Shown: positions 18,082-26,205 of the stretch, in pieces
Layout: each line of letters opens with the position of its first letter
Numbering within the stretch: position 1 is the stretch's first letter
Assembly: GCA_020847045.1 (NCBI GenBank)
Contig: JADLCT010000058.1
Span: forward strand, 83,388-147,387
Length of the DNA: 64,000 nucleotides
From: Bryobacterales bacterium
GTDB lineage: Bacteria; Acidobacteriota; Terriglobia; Bryobacterales; Bryobacteraceae
Reading direction: 5' to 3'
Translations under genes and position numbers: made by a program
The notes under the pieces: generated by a model
Database searches by the model: none
Seen by the model: the letters and a program-made list of their open reading frames with translations, nothing else
What the model was told of the DNA's origin: nothing

Positions 18082-18189
18082 GAATCGGTCTCCGCAGAAT
18101 GAGTGGTCTAGGGTAAACACCCGTCTCACAACATGTTTGCAGAGCGAGGCTGATCCGTAAATAGTACGCGTTGCAACAATTTACTGAAC

Positions 18190-18214
18190 CGGTACCGGGC
18201 GGTCGCGGGTACCG
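18190..18214 (-). terminator. Weak hairpin downstream of the Spy-like gene
   Basis: CGGTACC (18190-18196) pairs with GGTACCG (18208-18214) about 70 bases after the stop of the sigma/anti-sigma/Spy operon. Only a scattered T-rich segment follows on the minus strand, so its role as a terminator is tentative. Confidence 0.3.
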
Positions 18215-18285
18215 ATGGGGTAAGGACTGTTAAGGGGTACTGCGGGAAGAACTCAGGGGAACAGCGGAGTGGACGGGCAAGCGGT

Positions 18286-18690
18286 TCAAAAATTGGGAGT
18301 TTTGTCTTTCTTCTTCATTTTGGCGTCGCGTTCGATGCGGTACTGCTCATATTCGGCCAACTGCCAGGGGCTGAGCAGCTGGCGGATCTGGTTGATCTGG
18401 GCTTCGTGGATGGCTGTGTATTCGGGGCGGTGCTTGTCGTAGACCTGTTTGTAGAGCACGCGGGTTTGTTCGAGGATGGACTGCAACTGCGTAACCTGCT
18501 CTTCGTTCAGTTTCAGGCGGCCGCCGAGTTCGGCCACATAGCGGCGGCGGAACTCCTCTGGAGAGGGCCGGCCGGAGGTGGCGTTCACGATGCGGGAAGC
18601 GTACATCCAATGGCCGAAGCCGCCAACGGCGACGCCGCTGACGAAGACCAGGGCGACGTACAAAGCCGCCTGAAAGGTGGAACGCTTCAC
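18286..18690 (-). CDS. Spy/CpxP-like periplasmic sensor, membrane anchored
   Basis: A 134-residue protein with an N-terminal membrane segment (residues ~8-28, 'AALYVALVFVSGVAVGGF') and a helical extracytoplasmic part. 'LGGRLKLNEEQVTQLQSIL' and 'QIRQLLSPWQLAEYEQY' match the pattern of Spy/CpxP or heavy-metal-sensor (LTxxQ-like) proteins. Such proteins bind unfolded proteins or metals and modulate a sigma or two-component system. A GTG start at 18690 overlaps the anti-sigma stop by four bases (GTGA), so the gene is translationally coupled. No metal ligands are obvious. Confidence 0.7.
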   Translation of the reverse strand: MKRSTFQAALYVALVFVSGVAVGGFGHWMYASRIVNATSGRPSPEEFRRRYVAELGGRLKLNEEQVTQLQSILEQTRVLYKQVYDKHRPEYTAIHEAQINQIRQLLSPWQLAEYEQYRIERDAKMKKKDKTPNF

Positions 18691-19040
18691 CGGCTGTCCC
18701 CCTGTTGGGCATTGAAGGGATCGAGCGAAGAGGAAGAAACGGCGTAAGCCATTACTTCGGGGGAGGAGTCGGCTTCGAGCGTGTCCATGTAGGTCATGGA
18801 GTAAACATCACGCGGGGGCGCGGATGAGGGGACGTAGTGCAGGGCAATCAGGAAGAGGCTGAAAGCGGCGGCCGTGGCGGCCAGGCGGCGCGAATAGAAC
18901 TTGAGGTGATAGAGGAAGCCGCGCCGGGCCTCGATTTTGCGCCACACGCCGGGCATGAAGTCAGCCGAGGGCTGAGGCGGCTCGCACGCATCGGCGTAGC
19001 GCGCCCAGAGATCGTTCAACCTCCGAAATGGATCCGTCAT
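18687..19040 (-). CDS. Probable membrane anti-sigma factor lacking a zinc finger
   Basis: A 117-residue single-pass protein: a soluble N-terminal region of ~45 residues, a membrane segment ('LAATAAAFSLFLIALHYV', residues ~53-70) and an extracytoplasmic tail of ~45 residues. Its position directly after an ECF sigma gene (16-base gap) and before a coupled Spy-like gene points to an anti-sigma factor. The usual H-x3-C-x2-C zinc-finger motif of ZAS anti-sigma factors is absent, so the assignment rests on context and topology. Confidence 0.6.
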   Translation of the reverse strand: MTDPFRRLNDLWARYADACEPPQPSADFMPGVWRKIEARRGFLYHLKFYSRRLAATAAAFSLFLIALHYVPSSAPPRDVYSMTYMDTLEADSSPEVMAYAVSSSSLDPFNAQQGDSR

Positions 19041-19056
19041 TCCACCACCTCTCCTA

Positions 19057-19695
19057 TCACATCACATCTTCCTGGCTGGTGTCCGGCAGGTTTTCAGCTA
19101 CCTCTTCCGCTGCGGCAGCGCGGGCGCGGGGTTCGCCGCCGGACTTCTCATACGCCTTCAGAACACGCTGCCGGGCGCGGTATAGGCGCACCTTGAGGGC
19201 ATTTTCGTTGACGCCGTAGATGCTCTCCAACTCCTTGAGCGAGAGACCTTCCACCTCTTTCAGCGTGAGCAGCAGGCGGTCCTCTTCGCTGACCTCGCTG
19301 AGCAGTCCCTGTACAAACTCGCGGATACCGGCCCGCCGCACCTCTTCGGTGCGCTGGCCGCCCGCCGCGGCGGCGTCGGCCATTACCACCTGCTGTTCGC
19401 TCAGGTCGGCCATGCGCGATTCCTGCCGCCGCTTCTGGCGGCGCAGGTAGTCGTAACAGGTATTGACCGTCAGGCGGTAGAGCCAGGGTTCGAAGACGTT
19501 CAGCGAACGCAGTTGGTCCAACGAGTAGTACAACCTCATGAAGACCTCCTGGGCCACATCCTCCACGTCTTCGGGCCGGCCGATGAGCCGCGAGATCGTA
19601 CCCATAATCCGTTTCCGGTATGCCAGCACGATCTGGTTGAATGCAGCATCGTCTCCCTGACTGGCCCTCTCGATCAGTCCGAATTCGATCAGCAT
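19057..19695 (-). CDS. ECF-type RNA polymerase sigma factor
   Basis: A 212-residue sigma-70-family ECF protein. Region 2 spans about residues 12-85 ('FNQIVLAYRKRIMGTISRLIG', 'EDVAQEVFMRLY', 'PWLYRLTVNTCYDYLRR'). Region 4 spans about residues 128-180 ('LLLTLKEVEGLSLKELESIYG', 'NALKVRLYRARQRVLKAY'). There is a 50-residue linker and a disordered acidic C-terminal tail. It leads an operon with a membrane anti-sigma-like protein and a Spy-like sensor, so it probably answers an envelope stress. The ATG at 19695 fits the region 1.2-less ECF architecture. Confidence 0.88.
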   Translation of the reverse strand: MLIEFGLIERASQGDDAAFNQIVLAYRKRIMGTISRLIGRPEDVEDVAQEVFMRLYYSLDQLRSLNVFEPWLYRLTVNTCYDYLRRQKRRQESRMADLSEQQVVMADAAAAGGQRTEEVRRAGIREFVQGLLSEVSEEDRLLLTLKEVEGLSLKELESIYGVNENALKVRLYRARQRVLKAYEKSGGEPRARAAAAEEVAENLPDTSQEDVM

Positions 19696-19832
19696 CGACT
19701 ATTGGATGCGCCACAGGGGCGGACTTCCTCTTGAAGCGGCCAAACGAGTAGGCGCACCGGCAACCTGTTAGGTTACTAGCACGGGTTGCTTAGGTAAAGC
19801 CCGGCCCGAGAGGCCAGTCGCGGAAGGCGGGC

Positions 19833-20024
19833 TCAGTTCACATGCTGGCTGGCGGTGTGTCCGTGGGGGGAGACGACTGCCAGGCAGGGGGGCCGGCTCA
19901 TCGGCGCGCAGCTTTCGAGGGCGCGGATCAGTCGGGTGAGCACTTGGTGGCGCCGGTACAGCTGGCCAAGCGTGGTTTGGATTTTTGGGAGAGATTCGGA
20001 GGGGAGGGAGGGCAGTTTGGACAT
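19833..20024 (-). CDS. Possible small helical protein of unknown function
   Basis: A 63-residue frame from an ATG at 20024. It has a helix-forming segment ('LPKIQTTLGQLYRRHQVLTRLIRALES') and a Cys/His/Pro-containing tail. GC-rich inverted segments (AGCCCG/CGGGCT, 19798-19803 with 19828-19833) abut the stop and could act as a terminator, and a palindrome lies just upstream (20043-20057). No family is recognised and the ribosome binding site is poor, so this may not be coding. The remainder of 19696-20212 holds no other feature that I can see. Confidence 0.35.
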   Translation of the reverse strand: MSKLPSLPSESLPKIQTTLGQLYRRHQVLTRLIRALESCAPMSRPPCLAVVSPHGHTASQHVN

Positions 20025-20042
20025 CCTAACCGCGATGATATC

Positions 20043-20057
20043 AGTACTATAGGTACT
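20043..20057. promoter_or_regulatory. AGTAC-N5-GTACT inverted repeat, possible operator
   Basis: AGTAC (20043-20047) and GTACT (20053-20057) form a perfect 5+5 dyad with a 5-base AT-rich spacer, between the small minus-strand frame and pcrA. The symmetry is that of a dimeric regulator site. No regulator is encoded nearby. Confidence 0.3.
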
Positions 20058-20212
20058 ACGCAATACTTATTTAGCTAGTTAGTGGCGAAATGTATTTCCG
20101 TTTTATTCGCCCAATAACGGTTGATCCACCGCCGCATCTCCGCGCAGGGCCGCCGAAGGACTGGCGTGATAGAATGAAGACCTCCCCCCGCTAGCTGAAG
20201 CTCACATTCCTC

Positions 20213-22558
20213 ATGGACTTTCTCGCCGGACTTAATCCGCAGCAACAACAGGCCGTGCGTCATGTTCGGGGTCCGCTGTTGATCCTGGCGGGCGCGGGCA
20301 GCGGCAAGACGCGCGTGGTGACGCACCGCATTTGCCATCTGATTCAGGAGCATGGCGTGCCGCCCGAGGCGGTGCTGGCGGTTACCTTCACGAACAAGGC
20401 GGCCGGCGAGATGAGGGAGCGGGTGCACCAGTTACTGGCCGGGACGGGCGTGTTCCGGACGCCGCAAGTGTCCACGTTCCACAGCTTCTGTGTGCGCGCG
20501 TTGCGCCGTGACGGCGCGCCGCTGGACAGGTTGCGGCCGGGGTTCACGCCGCAGTTCGTGATCTACGACGATGACGACCAGCTTGCGCTGATCAAGCAGA
20601 TCTACAAGCACGCCGGGGTGGACGACAAGGCGCTGCCGGCGCGGCAGGCGTTGAGCCGGATTTCGAACGCCAAGAACCGTCATGATGGGCCGGAGGAGCT
20701 GCTGCGCCAGGCGCGGGATCCGAATGGCAAGAAGCTGGCGCAGGTGTATGAGCTCTACGAGGCGAAGCTGCGGCAGGCCAACGCGCTTGATTTCGACGAT
20801 CTGCTGCTGGAAACGGTGCGTCTGCTGCGGGCGGACGAGGCCACGAGGGACGCCTACAATGCCCGCTACGAGTTCCTGATGATCGATGAGTATCAGGACA
20901 CCAACCGCAGCCAGTATGAGCTGATGCGGCTGCTGACGACGCACCATTCCAACGTCTGCGTGGTGGGCGACGAGGACCAGTCGATTTACTCCTGGCGCGG
21001 GGCCGATATCCGGAACATTCTCGATTTCGAGAAGGACTATCCGGAGGCCGTGACGATCCGGCTGGAGCAGAACTACCGTTCGACGAAGCGGATTCTGGAG
21101 GCGGCCTCAACGGTGATCGCCAACAACCGGGAGCGCAAGGGCAAGACGCTGTGGACCGAGGGGGCCAGTGGCGAGAAGCTCACCGTCTACCAGGCATTCG
21201 ACGCGGAGGGAGAGGCGTTGTACATCGCCGATGAGATCCGCAAGTCGCTGGCGAACGCGCCGGGCGAGCGGGTGGCCATACTGTACCGGACGAATGCGCA
21301 GTCGCGGCAGATGGAAGAGGCGCTGAGGCGGTACAACGTGCCGTATGTGGTGGTGGGGGGGACGAGCTTTTATCAGCGGGCCGAGATCAAGGACGCCATG
21401 TCCTATTTGAAGCTGAGTCTGCTGTTACAGGATTCGATCAGTTTGAACCGGGTTGTGAACACGCCCGCGCGCGGCATTGGCAAGACGACGATGGACTATG
21501 TCGAGCAGCACGCGGCGCAGCAGCGGATGAGCACATGGGACGCGATTGGCGATCTGCTGGAGAAAAAGACGCTGGCCTCGCGCGCCGAAGCGGCGCTGGC
21601 CGCCTTCCGGCGCTTGATGACCGAGTTGCACGAGATGGCGCTGACGCGTCCGGTGAGCGAGGTGATGGAGGCGATCCTGGAACGCACGGGGTACCGGCGC
21701 ATGTTGGAACAGGACAAGGCGGTGGAGAACGAGTCGCGTCTGGAGAACCTGAACGAGTTGTTGAATGCCGCCGCCGAAGCCGCCGAGCGTGGTGAAGGGG
21801 TGGCCGAGTTTCTCGACCATGCGGCGTTGGTGGCCGATTCGGATCAACTGGACGAGGGCGCGCGAGTTTCGCTGCTGACGGTGCACAACGCCAAGGGGCT
21901 GGAGTGGCCGGTGGTGTTTCTGGCGGGTCTGGAGGAGGGTCTGTTTCCGCATGCGCGCTCTCGTGAGAGCGAATCGGCGATGGAAGAGGAGCGGCGGCTG
22001 TGTTATGTCGGCATGACGCGGGCGCAGAAGAAGCTGACGTTGTCCTGGGCGCGGGCGCGCCGCAAGTTTGGGGGCGGTCCGCTGGAGCCGGCGATTCGTT
22101 CGCGGTTTCTCTCCGAGATTCCGCCCGAGGTGATGGAGAAGAAGGGCGCCGCCGACCGTGCGGACTTCAGTACGGGCGCAGGCGAGGTGAACCTGGGATT
22201 GGAGCGCCACGAGGCGCGCGAATCGGCCCGCCGGAATTTGTACACGGGAAAGACTTATAATTCCATAGAGAACATCTCTGAGTTTTTCCAGTCGCGCGGC
22301 ATGCGGCCCACGGCGCATGTGCCGGCTGCGGCGCCGGCTCCGGCCGTGACGCCGGCGCAACCCATGATCGCCGCCAGGCCCGCGAGCCCGAAGCGAAAGT
22401 TTGGTGCGGGCTCGGAGGTGGAGCATCCGAAGTATGGCCGTGGCAAGGTGCTGCGCCGCGAGGGCGATGGCGAGGACGCCAAGCTCACGATTCTGTTTCC
22501 CGGCTACGGCATGAAAAAGATTATTGAAAAATTCGCAGGATTGAAGATCGAAGAATGA
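20213..22558 (+). CDS. pcrA: UvrD/PcrA-type 3'-5' DNA helicase
   Basis: A 781-residue SF1A helicase. Motif I is 'LAGAGSGKTRVVTHR' (Lys32). Motif Ia is 'AVTFTNKAAGEMRERV', motif II is 'FLMIDEYQDTNRSQYEL', motif III is 'VGDEDQSIYSWRGAD', motif IV is 'LEQNYRST', motif V is 'LLTVHNAKGLEWPVVFL' and motif VI is 'ERRLCYVGMTRAQKKL'. The C-terminus ('GSEVEHPKYGRGKVL') is the Tudor-like tail seen in PcrA/UvrD, which contacts RNA polymerase. It functions in nucleotide-excision repair and replication-fork maintenance. The upstream ribosome binding site is weak. A 52-residue basic protein is coupled to its stop codon (ATGA). Confidence 0.95.
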   Translation: MDFLAGLNPQQQQAVRHVRGPLLILAGAGSGKTRVVTHRICHLIQEHGVPPEAVLAVTFTNKAAGEMRERVHQLLAGTGVFRTPQVSTFHSFCVRALRRDGAPLDRLRPGFTPQFVIYDDDDQLALIKQIYKHAGVDDKALPARQALSRISNAKNRHDGPEELLRQARDPNGKKLAQVYELYEAKLRQANALDFDDLLLETVRLLRADEATRDAYNARYEFLMIDEYQDTNRSQYELMRLLTTHHSNVCVVGDEDQSIYSWRGADIRNILDFEKDYPEAVTIRLEQNYRSTKRILEAASTVIANNRERKGKTLWTEGASGEKLTVYQAFDAEGEALYIADEIRKSLANAPGERVAILYRTNAQSRQMEEALRRYNVPYVVVGGTSFYQRAEIKDAMSYLKLSLLLQDSISLNRVVNTPARGIGKTTMDYVEQHAAQQRMSTWDAIGDLLEKKTLASRAEAALAAFRRLMTELHEMALTRPVSEVMEAILERTGYRRMLEQDKAVENESRLENLNELLNAAAEAAERGEGVAEFLDHAALVADSDQLDEGARVSLLTVHNAKGLEWPVVFLAGLEEGLFPHARSRESESAMEEERRLCYVGMTRAQKKLTLSWARARRKFGGGPLEPAIRSRFLSEIPPEVMEKKGAADRADFSTGAGEVNLGLERHEARESARRNLYTGKTYNSIENISEFFQSRGMRPTAHVPAAAPAPAVTPAQPMIAARPASPKRKFGAGSEVEHPKYGRGKVLRREGDGEDAKLTILFPGYGMKKIIEKFAGLKIEE

Positions 22559-22713
22559 ATACGAAGCATATCGCCGATAGGACTGAACGCAAGAAGGCAA
22601 AGCGCACCGCGCGCAAGAAGGCAACTCCGCTGGCGCCGCGGCCGGACAACGTGGCCCGCGGGTCGACGAAACGGAAAGTTAAGCAGGTGGTGAAGGGTCA
22701 GAGGAAGCGGTAG
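22555..22713 (+). CDS. 52-residue Lys/Arg-rich microprotein coupled to pcrA
   Basis: An ATG at 22555 overlaps the pcrA stop (ATGA) and opens a 52-codon frame ending TAG at 22713. The product is about 40% Lys+Arg, with clusters 'RKKAKRTARKK' and 'STKRKVKQVVKGQRKR', and has no hydrophobic core. It resembles short nucleic-acid-binding or ribosome-associated tails, but no family is recognised. Support is the four-base overlap and the sustained charge bias. It is absent from minimum-60-residue gene lists because of its length. Confidence 0.5.
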   Translation: MNTKHIADRTERKKAKRTARKKATPLAPRPDNVARGSTKRKVKQVVKGQRKR

Positions 22714-22783
22714 AGTTTCGCGGCTGCGAGGTCCGGTGTGGGGGGTGTGTCCCAGCCGGACCTGACCCGTGTATGCTCGTTCG

Positions 22784-24274
22784 ATGGACCGGCTCTTCCG
22801 CAGGAAGAACATCGATGAGTTAATTGCCGACAGCGAGCGTCCGGACCGCCGGTTGAACAAGACGCTGGGGCCGTGGAGCCTCACGGCGCTTGGGGTAGGC
22901 GCCGTCATCGGTTCCGGGATCTTCATACTGACCGGGACCGCGGCGGCGGGCGAGACGCTCACGTACCATTCGATACTGCACGCGCCCGTGCTTGACCTGT
23001 TGCGTCACGGGATGGGGGCGGCATCGACGATAGGGCGTCCGGGCGCCGGTCCGGGCATTGCGCTGTCCTTCCTGCTGGTCGCTTTTGCGTGCAGCTTCGC
23101 GGCGCTGTGCTATGCCGAGCTTGCGTCGATGATACCGATAGCCGGCTCGGCGTACACGTATGCTTACGCGACACTGGGCGAGCTGTTCGCCTGGATCATC
23201 GGATGGGATCTGATCCTCGAATACGCGGTCGGCAACATGGCGGTCGCCGTCGGGTTTTCCGCGTATTTCAATCAAATTCTCGATTCTCTGTTCGGCGTCC
23301 AACTGCCTCCGCATCTGTCCGGGCCGATGTTTGCCGGCGGCGTGGCGACGGGCGCGTGGTTCAATCTGCCGGCGTTTCTAATCATCATGGCGCTGACGGT
23401 GCTGCTGGTTCGCGGCGTGAGCGAATCGGCCGGCGCGAATAATTTGATGGTCGCCATCAAGGTGGCGGCCATACTGATATTCGTGTTTGGGGCGTCGAGC
23501 GCGATCCGGGTTGAGAACTACCACCCGTTTCTGCCCAACGGATTTTCGGGCGTCATGACGGGGGCGGCGATCGTGTTTTTCAGTTACATCGGTTTCGATT
23601 CGGTTTCGACGGCGGCCGAGGAGTGCAGGAATCCGCAGCGTGATTTGCCGGTGGGCATCATCGCCTCGCTGTTTGTGTGCACGCTGCTGTATGTCGCCGT
23701 GGCGGTGGTGCTCACAGGGATCGCGCACTACCAGACGCTGGCGGTTGCGGCTCCGGTGGCCGAGGCGCTGAAGAGCGCGGGGATGGAGGGGCTGCGGCGG
23801 ATTGTGAGCGTGGGAGCGGTGGCGGGGATGTTGAGCGTGCTGCTTGTGTTTCAGTTTGGCCAGGCGCGCGTGTGGTTCGCCATGTCGCGCGACCGGCTGC
23901 TGCCGGACGCCTTTTCGCGGGTCCATCCGAGGCTGAAGACGCCCTACATCAGCACCATTGTCGCGGGGCTGCTGGTGGCGGTTCCGGCCGGCATTCTGGA
24001 CATTGGAACGCTGGCCGATCTCACCAATATCGGTACCTTATTTGCGTTCATCGTGGTGAGCGCCGGCGTGATCGTGTTGCGCCGGACGGAACCGGAGCGC
24101 AAGCGGGCGTTTCGAGTCCCGCTGGTGCCCTTGCTGCCACTTGTTTCGATCGGCATGTGTTTGCTGTTGATGATGAGTTTACCGCTGGAAACCTGGCTTC
24201 GTTTTCTGGTTTGGCTTGCCCTGGGGCTGGCGGTGTACTTTCTCTATGGCAGAAAGCGTACGATGACGGCATAA
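22784..24274 (+). CDS. APC-superfamily amino acid permease
   Basis: A 496-residue permease with about 12 helices: 'LGVGAVIGSGIFILTGTAAA' (helix 1, substrate-binding GSGIF), 'AALCYAELASMIPIAGSAYTYAYATLGELFAWIIGWDLILEY', and 'FFSYIGFDSVSTAAEECRNPQRDLPVGI'. This is the cationic amino acid transporter (CAT)-like subgroup. Between helix 1 and helix 2 there is an extra ~30-residue hydrophilic segment (about residues 50-80, containing YHSILHAPVLDLLRHG), longer than in textbook CAT proteins. The ATG at 22784 precedes 'DRLFRRKNIDEL'; codons upstream are open but lack a ribosome binding site. Confidence 0.88.
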   Translation: MDRLFRRKNIDELIADSERPDRRLNKTLGPWSLTALGVGAVIGSGIFILTGTAAAGETLTYHSILHAPVLDLLRHGMGAASTIGRPGAGPGIALSFLLVAFACSFAALCYAELASMIPIAGSAYTYAYATLGELFAWIIGWDLILEYAVGNMAVAVGFSAYFNQILDSLFGVQLPPHLSGPMFAGGVATGAWFNLPAFLIIMALTVLLVRGVSESAGANNLMVAIKVAAILIFVFGASSAIRVENYHPFLPNGFSGVMTGAAIVFFSYIGFDSVSTAAEECRNPQRDLPVGIIASLFVCTLLYVAVAVVLTGIAHYQTLAVAAPVAEALKSAGMEGLRRIVSVGAVAGMLSVLLVFQFGQARVWFAMSRDRLLPDAFSRVHPRLKTPYISTIVAGLLVAVPAGILDIGTLADLTNIGTLFAFIVVSAGVIVLRRTEPERKRAFRVPLVPLLPLVSIGMCLLLMMSLPLETWLRFLVWLALGLAVYFLYGRKRTMTA

Positions 24275-24283
24275 GGAAACGCC

Positions 24284-25600
24284 ATGCACACACGACGCCA
24301 CTTCGCCCGTCTGTTCGCCGCACTTCCCGTGATGCCCGCCGCGATGGCGCAGGAGGCCGGGCGCCGCACGGCCGGGCTGCCCAAGCTGACGATCAAGGAC
24401 GCCAAGGTGATTGCCACCAGCGGTGGTTCGGAGTACCGCTGGATCTTTCTCAAGCTGATTACGTCGGAGCCTGGGCTGTATGGGATTGGCTCGGCGTCGA
24501 ATCATTACCAGACGCACGCGGTGATTGCCGCGCTGGAACGTCATCTGATTCCGTGGCTGATCGGGAAGGACGCTGATCAGATTGAGGACCTGTGGCAGAG
24601 CTCGCATGTGCGGACGTACTGGCGCAACGGTCCAGTGAACAACAACGTGCTGAGCGCGATGGATATGGCGTTGTGGGACATCAAGGGCAAGCGCGCGGGC
24701 ATGCCGGTGTATGACCTGCTGGGCGGCAAGGTGCGTGACGCCGTGCCTTGCTACGACCATGTGGGCGGACGCGATGCGGCCGAGGCGAGCGAGGCGGTGG
24801 TGCGCTCACAAGAGAGCGGCTACCGGCACATCCGCGTGCAGTTTGGCGGCTATGGGGGTGGAGGGTTCATCGAGGCGGGGAAGGGGAGCCGGCCGGAGGG
24901 GGGCTGGAGCGGTGCGGCATTCGATGAGGAGCTTTATGTCGATACGGTGCCGAGGCTGTTTGAGCAGATCCGCGCCAAGGTGGGCATGGCGCCGAAGCTG
25001 TGCCATGACGTGCATTCGCACCTGACGGGGATGAACGCTGCGGAGTTTTCGCGGCGGATGCAGGCACTGCAGATGTTCTTTGTCGAGGATGTCCTGCCGC
25101 CGGAGCAACTCGCCTGGTACCGGGAGTTGCGCAAGCTGTCCACGACGCCGCAGGCGGTTGGCGAGCTGTTCACTCACCCGTTCGAGTACATGCCGTTTCT
25201 GGCGGAGAGGCTGATCGATTTTGCGCGGTGCCGTGTTTCGTCGATTGGCGGCATCACGCCGGCCAAGAAGGTGGCGGTGATGTGCGAGATCAACGGTGCG
25301 CGGACGGCGTTTCAGGAGGGCGGAGAAAACGATCCCGTCAACCAGATCGCGGCCTACCATGTCGACATGAGCAGTCCGGGATTCGGCATTCAGGAGGAGA
25401 ACCACTTTCCGGAGGCGGTGCGGGAGTTGTTTCCTGGCCTGGGCGAGATCCGGCGGGGGTATCTGTATGGCAGCGGCAGGCCGGGACTGGGCCTGGACCT
25501 GGTGGAAGCCGTGGCGGCCCGGTATCCGCTGAAGCCGGTCACCGGTGGCGGGGTGTACCGGTTGGACCGCGCCATGGATGGCAGCGTGGTGAAGCCCTGA
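24284..25600 (+). CDS. Exported enolase-superfamily dehydratase (mannonate/galactonate-like)
   Basis: A 438-residue member of the mandelate racemase/enolase superfamily. A Tat/Sec-like signal (TRRHFARLFAALPVMPAAMAQ) precedes the capping domain and barrel. 'CHDVHSHLTG' resembles the HDxH block of D-mannonate/gluconate dehydratases, 'FFVEDVLPPEQL' supplies a Glu metal ligand, and 'AVGELFTHPFEYMPF' supplies the next. 'EEGGENDPVNQIAAYHVDM'-like text marks the C-terminal face. The family dehydrates aldonic acids to 2-keto-3-deoxy acids, the substrate type of the exported aldolase at 7473. The signal peptide is unusual for this enzyme class. Confidence 0.85.
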   Translation: MHTRRHFARLFAALPVMPAAMAQEAGRRTAGLPKLTIKDAKVIATSGGSEYRWIFLKLITSEPGLYGIGSASNHYQTHAVIAALERHLIPWLIGKDADQIEDLWQSSHVRTYWRNGPVNNNVLSAMDMALWDIKGKRAGMPVYDLLGGKVRDAVPCYDHVGGRDAAEASEAVVRSQESGYRHIRVQFGGYGGGGFIEAGKGSRPEGGWSGAAFDEELYVDTVPRLFEQIRAKVGMAPKLCHDVHSHLTGMNAAEFSRRMQALQMFFVEDVLPPEQLAWYRELRKLSTTPQAVGELFTHPFEYMPFLAERLIDFARCRVSSIGGITPAKKVAVMCEINGARTAFQEGGENDPVNQIAAYHVDMSSPGFGIQEENHFPEAVRELFPGLGEIRRGYLYGSGRPGLGLDLVEAVAARYPLKPVTGGGVYRLDRAMDGSVVKP

Positions 25601-25680
25601 GGAGAGCCGCGCGTCCGTATTTTTCATTCTGTTCGCAATAAACCCACGGCGGCCCTCGTACAGAGAGTTGAGGACCGAAC

Positions 25681-26193
25681 ATGGGCACTGCGATTCAGGC
25701 CGCCGCGATACCTGGTTTTGTGAAGCCACCACCTGATTTGGAACAACTCTACGAGCGGTACGCGGAGACCGTGTATCAATCGGCGCTGCGCGTGACGGGC
25801 AACTCTTCCGATGCCGAGGATGCGCTGCAGGTGGTGTTTCTGCGGCTGGTGAATCACAGGCTGGAGACGCCCGGGGAGGCTCTGGACAAGTATTTCCGGC
25901 GCGCCGCGGTGAACGCCGCCATCGACATTTTGCGGCGGAAGAAGTGGCAGGCGGAGGTGGAACTGGATCCGGCGCGAGAGTACACGGCGAAGGAGAGTAC
26001 CGCATTGCTGAAGGAGCGCATTCGGCGTTCGCTGGCGAAGGTGCCGCCGGAGGATGCCGAGTTGTTCGTGCTGTGTTACCTGGAAGGCCACAGCTACGAC
26101 GAACTGGCCATGCAGATGGGCGTGGAGCGCGGCACGATTGGCAGCCGGCTGCACCGGATCCGGGCGGTTCTGAAGAAAGAGATGAGCAGGTAA
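25681..26193 (+). CDS. ECF-type RNA polymerase sigma factor
   Basis: A 170-residue ECF sigma factor. Region 2 is at residues ~20-90 ('LEQLYERYAETVYQSALRVTG', 'AEDALQVVFLRLV', 'YFRRAAVNAAIDILRRKK'). Region 4 is at ~115-168 ('LAKVPPEDAELFVLCYLEGHSYDELAMQMG', 'RGTIGSRLHRIRAVLKKEM'). It is the first gene of a six-gene run whose second gene encodes a large anti-sigma/FecR-type protein 12 bases downstream. It probably controls that operon. The target promoter sequence was not identified. Confidence 0.9.
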   Translation: MGTAIQAAAIPGFVKPPPDLEQLYERYAETVYQSALRVTGNSSDAEDALQVVFLRLVNHRLETPGEALDKYFRRAAVNAAIDILRRKKWQAEVELDPAREYTAKESTALLKERIRRSLAKVPPEDAELFVLCYLEGHSYDELAMQMGVERGTIGSRLHRIRAVLKKEMSR

Positions 26194-26205
26194 AGGAGGC
26201 AGGGC

